A DNA stretch of 35,945 nt from an uncultured Gammaproteobacteria bacterium (GTDB lineage: Bacteria > Pseudomonadota > Gammaproteobacteria > GCA-001735895). Position numbers and translations under genes: made by a program. The stretch is taken from the NCBI GenBank assembly GCA_947260025.1, contig CAMYON010000019.1, positions 1 through 35,945 on the forward strand, read 5' to 3'. Every line of letters begins with the position of its first letter. Position 1 is the stretch's first letter. Shown here piece by piece: positions 31,415-35,945 of the stretch. The notes beneath the pieces were generated by a model. That model was not told the DNA's origin. It was given only the letters and a program-made list of their open reading frames with translations, and made no database searches.

Positions 31415-32569
31415 ATGACACAATATTCCGCTAGTCACCCGGATCCGATGTTTCGCAAAACCCTGCGCTCGATCAGGGGCAGAGATTACGAACAGGGCTT
31501 TTCCCTTCCCGGGACATTTTATACCGACCCGACCTGGACGCAGACCGAATGCGATGAACTTTTCCTGCGAGACTGGTTCTGCGTCGGACGCGTCGAAGAG
31601 GTCGGCAAGCCGGGCGACTTTTTCAGTTTCGACCATGTCGGCCAACCGATACTGGTGGTTCACGGCCACGACGGTGTGATTCGCGCACTCGCTAACGTCT
31701 GCCGGCACCGCGGCACCGTAGTGGCCTCCGGCAGTGGCAATACCCGGAAATTTCTCTGTCCTTATCACCACTGGGCCTACGACACCACGGGGCAGTTGCT
31801 GAACGCCCCGCACATGGAGTCTCACCAGGCCTTCGACATCAAAAACTGCCGGCTCAAGGAATTAAGCAGCGAGACCTGGCAAGGATTCATATTCGTCAAT
31901 CTGAATCCGCGGCCGGCGAACCTTAAAAAGGAACTGGCGCCGTTGGAAAAAATAATACGGAATTATCACCTCGAGGAGATGTCGCTGCGCTATCTGGCGG
32001 ACGAAGTTTGGGATACCAACTGGAAGTGTCTGCTGGAAAATTTCATGGAAGGTTATCACTTGACTCCGCTGCACCGGGACACCCTGCACAAGGTCAATCC
32101 GAGCCGCCTGTGTAGCCACCTGAAACCGGGTAAGCGCCATTTCGGCTACAGCGTGGGTTTTACCTCGCGGCTGCCCGACGATCGTATCGGCCATCCGGAC
32201 CTGTCCGAGCAAGAGATGGATACCTGCGTCATGTTCGCCATGCCGCCCGGGCTCACCGTTGGCATCGGCAGCGATTACAGCTCTTTCCTTTGCCTGCGCC
32301 CGTTGTCTCCGTCCCGGGTCAGCGTCAAGCTGGGCCTGATCTTTCATGGCGATCACTGGTCGCAGCAGGAGGTCGATAACGCAATCGAGCTATTCCAGCA
32401 CACCATGGAAGAAGACAAGCAGGTTCTATTGCGGGTGCAGCAGGGGCTGGGTTCGCGGTTTCACCAGCCGGGACCGCTGGCGTCACGCGATCTCGAAGGC
32501 ACTATCTGGGACTTTTACCAGTACCTGAGCCGCAACCTGGGTGCGGTTAAGAAGGTGGTGAAAAGTTGA
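31415..32569 (+). CDS. Rieske non-haem iron oxygenase, alpha subunit
   Basis: The 384-residue protein has an N-terminal Rieske [2Fe-2S] centre with Cys96-x-His98 (NVCRHRGTVV) and Cys115-xx-His118 (FLCPYHHWAY). The C-terminal catalytic domain has the mononuclear-iron motif in LLENFMEGYHLTPLHRDT (His215 and His220). The third ligand, an Asp, is not certain. Such proteins hydroxylate aromatics or demethylate quaternary amines (the GbcA/CntA/stachydrine type). The general layout, including the FMEGYH-LTPLH segment, fits the demethylase-like subgroup, but this is tentative. GAGGGG precedes the ATG. No reductase or ferredoxin gene is adjacent, so electrons must come from elsewhere. Confidence 0.9.
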   Translation: MTQYSASHPDPMFRKTLRSIRGRDYEQGFSLPGTFYTDPTWTQTECDELFLRDWFCVGRVEEVGKPGDFFSFDHVGQPILVVHGHDGVIRALANVCRHRGTVVASGSGNTRKFLCPYHHWAYDTTGQLLNAPHMESHQAFDIKNCRLKELSSETWQGFIFVNLNPRPANLKKELAPLEKIIRNYHLEEMSLRYLADEVWDTNWKCLLENFMEGYHLTPLHRDTLHKVNPSRLCSHLKPGKRHFGYSVGFTSRLPDDRIGHPDLSEQEMDTCVMFAMPPGLTVGIGSDYSSFLCLRPLSPSRVSVKLGLIFHGDHWSQQEVDNAIELFQHTMEEDKQVLLRVQQGLGSRFHQPGPLASRDLEGTIWDFYQYLSRNLGAVKKVVKS

Positions 32570-32700
32570 AATCGGAAACCGGGGAACAGCGCTGCGAATG
32601 CTCGATCAGAAAACATGTCGTTCAGAAACTAGCGGGCTGCCGGTCAAGCGCTGCATCGCGATAATTTCGTTACAGCGTGTCTGTGAGTTATAAAACGAAA

Positions 32701-33354
32701 TTACTCGAGCAGCTGCCTGAGCTCCGCGACCTGTGTCTCCAGGTCGCTTACACGCTGTTCCAGTTCAGCAAGGCTCGAGCGGGCGGGGGTCTTCGCGGCC
32801 TGGCTGGACTCGGCCTGTTCCGCGTAGGCCGCGAGATCGACCGGGCCGCCGAACAGGTGCATGTACTCGGAATCCTTGCGCCCCGGCGTACGCGGTAATT
32901 GCACCACCAGCGGGTCGCTGAGCAATTCGTTTAACGCGTCGAGCGTCTCGGCCACTTCATTGTTGTCGGCAAATTCATGCAACCGCCCGCTGCGCGCGCG
33001 CAGCTCGCCCGGCGTTTGCGGGCCGCGCAGCAACAGCAGGCAGACGACAGCGTATTGTGCTGGGTCGAACTGCAGCTCGCTGAACGAGGTGTTGCAGAAG
33101 CGCTGCGAGTATTTCTCCACCCCGCGCTTGAAGTTATCTTCCATGCGCAGCAGGTGCTTCTCCTCCAGCTCGCGCACCGTGTGCTGCACCGCGCCCTGGC
33201 TTAGCGACATCACCGGTTCGCGCGAAGACTTCTGATTACAGGCGTTGGTGAGCGCATTCAGGGTCAGCGGGTACTGATCCGGGGTGGTCACTGATTTTTC
33301 CATCAGGCAGCCGATAACCCGGATTTCGTTAGCAGTTAAATTCTGGGGCAACAT
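32701..33354 (-). CDS. yceH: YceH-family protein (UPF0502, DUF480)
   Basis: The 217-residue protein matches the YceH family. Opening [20 protein letters not shown], then '[19 protein letters not shown]' and '[19 protein letters not shown]' are characteristic. It holds two winged-helix domains; the C-terminus is a short coiled coil ([21 protein letters not shown]). Function is not established. Common in gammaproteobacteria, which supports the taxonomic guess. Its stop lies 131 bases from the Rieske-gene stop, in convergent orientation. Confidence 0.93.
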   Translation of the reverse strand: MLPQNLTANEIRVIGCLMEKSVTTPDQYPLTLNALTNACNQKSSREPVMSLSQGAVQHTVRELEEKHLLRMEDNFKRGVEKYSQRFCNTSFSELQFDPAQYAVVCLLLLRGPQTPGELRARSGRLHEFADNNEVAETLDALNELLSDPLVVQLPRTPGRKDSEYMHLFGGPVDLAAYAEQAESSQAAKTPARSSLAELEQRVSDLETQVAELRQLLE

Positions 33355-33632
33355 GTCAGTCTCTTCGTATTTGGGATTTGCCTTCGTAAGGGCAATTACG
33401 GATTGTAGCCTAAACCGGTTCGCGCACCGCGTTATCGTTTAACTGATCGAGGCGGGATTGTCATGGTGAATTCCTCCGAATCCCGGTTGCTGCGGATGTA
33501 ATCTGTTTGGTGAAACGAATCGTAAGGTAATAAAAGCGCTCCTGTTGACGGCCTGAAACGATACCCGGCTGTTAGAAACAGGAGTCGAACACTGTTAGCA
33601 TTAAACGATTGTCCCAGCCAGGAGTGATAAAC

Positions 33633-34193
33633 ATGAGACCGATAGCGATTCTGCCGAAGATAATGTTGGGCCTGGCCCTGATTTTTCCGGTTATCGGCCA
33701 CGGCGATCAATCCGATCAGCGCCTGGGATCGCTGTTCGAAACGCTGCAAACCAGTCAGGATGAAACGGTATTGACAGAGACCGAGGCTGCAATCTGGGAA
33801 CTCTGGTATGACAGCGGCCAGGAAGAAATCGACGAGTCGATGCTGCAGGCCGCGGAACTGGTGCGAGCCGGCCAGCTTGCCGCCGCCGAAAAGATTTATT
33901 CCGAGGTCATCGCCGCGCTGCCGGAATTTTCCGAGGGCTGGAACCGGCGCGCCACGGTGCGTTTTTATCAACGCGATTACGAGGGTTCGCTGGCGGATAT
34001 CGAGCAAACCCTGCGACTCGAGCCACGGCATTTCGGTGCCATCTGGGGCCTGGGTATGATTCTCGGTTCGCAACGGGATTTCGAACGCGCCATCCTGGCG
34101 TTTGAGCGCCTGCTCGAAATCAAGCCCAATTCTCCCGATATCGCCCCGCGAATAGAATTGTTAAAGCAGGAACTGGCGAAACAGTCGGTCTGA
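33633..34193 (+). CDS. periplasmic TPR-repeat protein
   Basis: The 186-residue protein has a signal peptide (about 1-22) and roughly three tetratricopeptide repeats: residues about 70-100 (AAELVRAGQLAAAEKIYSEV), about 105-135 ('RRATVRFYQRDYEGSLADIE') and about 140-170 (GLGMILGSQRDFERAILAFE). TPRs mediate protein contacts. I choose the ATG at 33633 because AGGAG lies eight bases upstream; an upstream in-frame start at 33609 adds eight residues and lacks a site. It is divergent from yceH, with 278 bases between starts and no visible regulator site. Partner unknown. Confidence 0.85.
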   Translation: MRPIAILPKIMLGLALIFPVIGHGDQSDQRLGSLFETLQTSQDETVLTETEAAIWELWYDSGQEEIDESMLQAAELVRAGQLAAAEKIYSEVIAALPEFSEGWNRRATVRFYQRDYEGSLADIEQTLRLEPRHFGAIWGLGMILGSQRDFERAILAFERLLEIKPNSPDIAPRIELLKQELAKQSV

Positions 34194-34228
34194 TCGGGTC
34201 CGCTATGACCGGAATTAGGGCCAGGTCT

Positions 34229-35729
34229 TTATTCGTTTACCGCCTCGGGCTGAGGAACGGTCTGCTCTTCCATGGAGTGCGGCAACGTAAAGCAGAAGCG
34301 GGTGCCCTCGCTGCCGGCGGGTGAATCGATCCAGATCTCTCCGCCGTGGGTCTCGATAATCCGCTTGACCAGGGCCAGTCCAATGCCGGTCCCGCTAATG
34401 CTGGAATCCAGTCGTTCGAACAGCTTGAATACCTTCCGCATAAATTTTTACTCGCGGCGGTCTGTCATCGGCGGCGAACTTGATGGCATTCTCCAGCAAG
34501 TTTTGAATCACTTCCCTGATTCGATCGCGATCGGCATGCACCTGCGGCATCACAGGCATCAATGTTACTGCCGCCTGACGCTGCTGGATCGGTCCCTGCA
34601 GCAAGTCCACGACTTCGCTGCAGAGTTCCGTCATCGGAAACAGGGTGGATGGGTTGACAACCCGGCCTACCCGCGACAGTTCCAGTAAATCGGTGAGCAA
34701 GGTACCCATGGTATCGGTCGCGTCTTTCAGGAACTCGATATCCTTTTCGATAGCTTTTCTATCGCCAGACTCAATATCCTTTTCCAGCATGCCCAGGAAT
34801 CCTTTAACCGTCACCAGCGGGGATTTGAGATCGTGCGACACGGTATAGGTGAAACGTTCGAGCTCGGTGTTTTTCTGCTCCAGCTCTGCGATAAACTCCT
34901 GCTGCAGCTGCTTGTTGGCCTCGAGCTGCTGAGCCATGGAATTGAACGACCTTTGCAGCCTGCCGATCTCATCACCCCGGCCGGTATCGGGCGCCTGCGA
35001 GTAATCGCCCTTGCTGATATTTTCGGTTGCTATCGATAGGCTGGACAGCGGCCTGGTAATACCACGCACCACCATCCCTCCCAGTATCAGTACGAGAAGC
35101 GCAACGCCTAGCAGGCTGGCCCAGATATAGGTCTCGGTTCGCGCGATTGATTGATTGAGTTGGGCTGCTACTTCCTGGTGCTCGCTCGTCTCGTGAGCAA
35201 GGGCGGCATCCAGCGCGCTCAAGAAAGCCTGTTCGTTTTCTTCGAAACGTTCCCTGGCTGCCAGCAGCGCAGGTATGTCGACTGCCTCTGGTCGCATGCT
35301 TATCAACTCGAGGCTTTGCTGCGCCAGGAAATTACTGCTTGCTTCGACCGCTTCCAGAAGCCCGAGTTCGTCGGGAAAATAGGCGGTCACGAGATTGCGG
35401 TAACTTGCCGTTAATTGCTCCAGCTCCTGGGTGGCAGTCAGAATTTCCTGGTTTTCCTGCGGCAAGCTTTCTTCTTTATACTGTTCCAGGGAGTCAGTTA
35501 CATGGCGGGAGGCAGAAGCGAGCAACAGGTATTCACTGGTTGAAGAAACAACGCGTAATCCGTTGGAACGAATTTTTTCCAGCAGACTCGTGATCTCCAG
35601 GTTGCGATCGTGTAAAGCCTCGAACTCGGTCTTGGTCGAAACTACGGTGCGCGACAGGGTCAATGCGACGACGATGACGGCACCAGCCATCAACAGGTTA
35701 GTTAGCGCGAGTTTCTTACCAACGTTCAA
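34229..35729 (-). pseudogene. sensor histidine kinase broken by an out-of-frame deletion
   Basis: Two frames together make one kinase. The first (35729 down to 34395, TTG start) has TM helices at about 8-27 and 201-221, a periplasmic helical domain, HAMP (222-275) and HisKA with YTVSHDLKSPL (His299), then the N box NLLENAIKF from Asn410, ending after KIYAEG. The second (34441 down to 34229) continues in another frame with [21 protein letters not shown] and the end of the HATPase domain. Compared with the kinase at 148-1878, about 23 residues including the DNGIGI G1 box are missing at the junction. ATP binding should be lost even if the frame were restored. Alternatives are a sequencing or assembly error, or a truncated sensor without kinase activity. 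Confidence 0.85.
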
Positions 35730-35816
35730 TGTAAACGATCTTTACTCTCGTTAGTTTGCATCGAGTTTAGCCCAGTTTGCCTGCTTCGCCATCGGGGGAA
35801 AAGCAACGAGTTCGGG

Positions 35817-35945
35817 TCAGAGGTGGGTTTTCTCGAGCAATCCGGCTCCCTGCTCATCGATGATCTGGCGCGCCTTGGCGAGCGAATGGTCGATCGCCGC
35901 CTGCAGGTCGCTGTTCTGGTCGGCACGAATAAACTGAACCCGCTT
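35817..35945 (-). CDS. C-terminal fragment of an unknown protein
   Basis: The last 42 residues of a protein whose gene continues beyond the right edge. The segment reads KRVQFIRADQNSDLQAAID and ends GAGLLEKTHL, mostly helical with charged residues. The stop TGA lies 88 bases upstream of the kinase pseudogene start, in the same orientation. Not enough sequence to name it. Confidence 0.6.
   Translation of the reverse strand, partial: KRVQFIRADQNSDLQAAIDHSLAKARQIIDEQGAGLLEKTHL

Noticed and set aside
33432-34073. 213-residue minus-strand frame over the TPR gene
   Set aside because: The plus-strand reading has a signal peptide, TPR repeats and a good ribosome site; the minus-strand one has none.
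1-35945. Prophage, insertion sequence, CRISPR array, tRNA or rRNA genes
   Set aside because: I saw no transposase, integrase, regularly spaced repeats or RNA-gene-like stretches on reading both strands; a dedicated search was not possible here.

Overview
The window is a gene-dense, GC-rich bacterial chromosomal segment. A YceH-family (UPF0502) gene, the TlpA and SCO1 proteins, the outer-membrane barrel and the general gene style suggest a free-living, probably aquatic, gammaproteobacterium. That assignment is an inference; there is no rRNA or tRNA in the window to confirm it. I see no CRISPR array, prophage, insertion sequence or integrase.

Layout, left to right. (1) 1-2.8 kb: the end of a CBS-domain protein, then a minus-strand pair made of a membrane-anchored PhnD-like binding protein and a PAS-containing sensor histidine kinase. 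(2) 3.0-7.3 kb: a tight minus-strand operon of DMT transporter, MBL-fold phosphodiesterase-like hydrolase, class-III aminotransferase and class-C-type serine hydrolase. (3) 7.5-12.5 kb: plus-strand acyl/aldehyde metabolism genes (crotonase, aldehyde dehydrogenase, SDR), a divergent MarR regulator facing a class-IV aminotransferase across two matching operators, then a Tyr-less SDR and an unknown exported protein. (4) 13.3-17.5 kb: a minus-strand, overlapping three-gene unit of crotonase, ADP-forming acyl-CoA synthetase and MFS permease. (5) 17.7-21.1 kb: a plus-strand unit of membrane fatty-acid-hydroxylase-type di-iron enzyme, MttB-family methyltransferase homologue and ketopantoate-reductase-like enzyme. 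(6) 21.1-23.1 kb: a visibly AT-richer patch with a small membrane protein, a His/Asp-rich outer-membrane barrel and possible short peptides. (7) 23.1-28.3 kb: the methanethiol oxidase locus (mtoX, a SCO-MauG fusion, SCO1, a TlpA-like thioredoxin) with a divergent Lrp/AsnC regulator. (8) 28.5-32.6 kb: a TetR regulator with its probable operator, an alpha/beta hydrolase, a luciferase-like flavin oxidoreductase and a Rieske oxygenase. (9) 32.7-35.9 kb: YceH, a TPR lipoprotein-like or periplasmic protein, a second histidine kinase broken by an out-of-frame deletion, and the tail of another gene.

The most coherent system is the mtoX locus. A periplasmic methanethiol oxidase of the SELENBP1 family is followed by genes that look like its maturation set: a SCO-type copper/thiol module fused in one chain to a di-haem MauG/peroxidase, a separate SCO1, and a thiol-disulfide protein. 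The flanking regions supply several enzymes for small methylated or acyl substrates (MttB homologue, Rieske oxygenase, two crotonases, an acyl-CoA synthetase), which fits a lifestyle on methylated organic compounds. No direct link between these clusters is visible in the sequence. The kinase at the right end resembles the left-end kinase closely but has lost the ATP-binding G1 box, so it is called a pseudogene.
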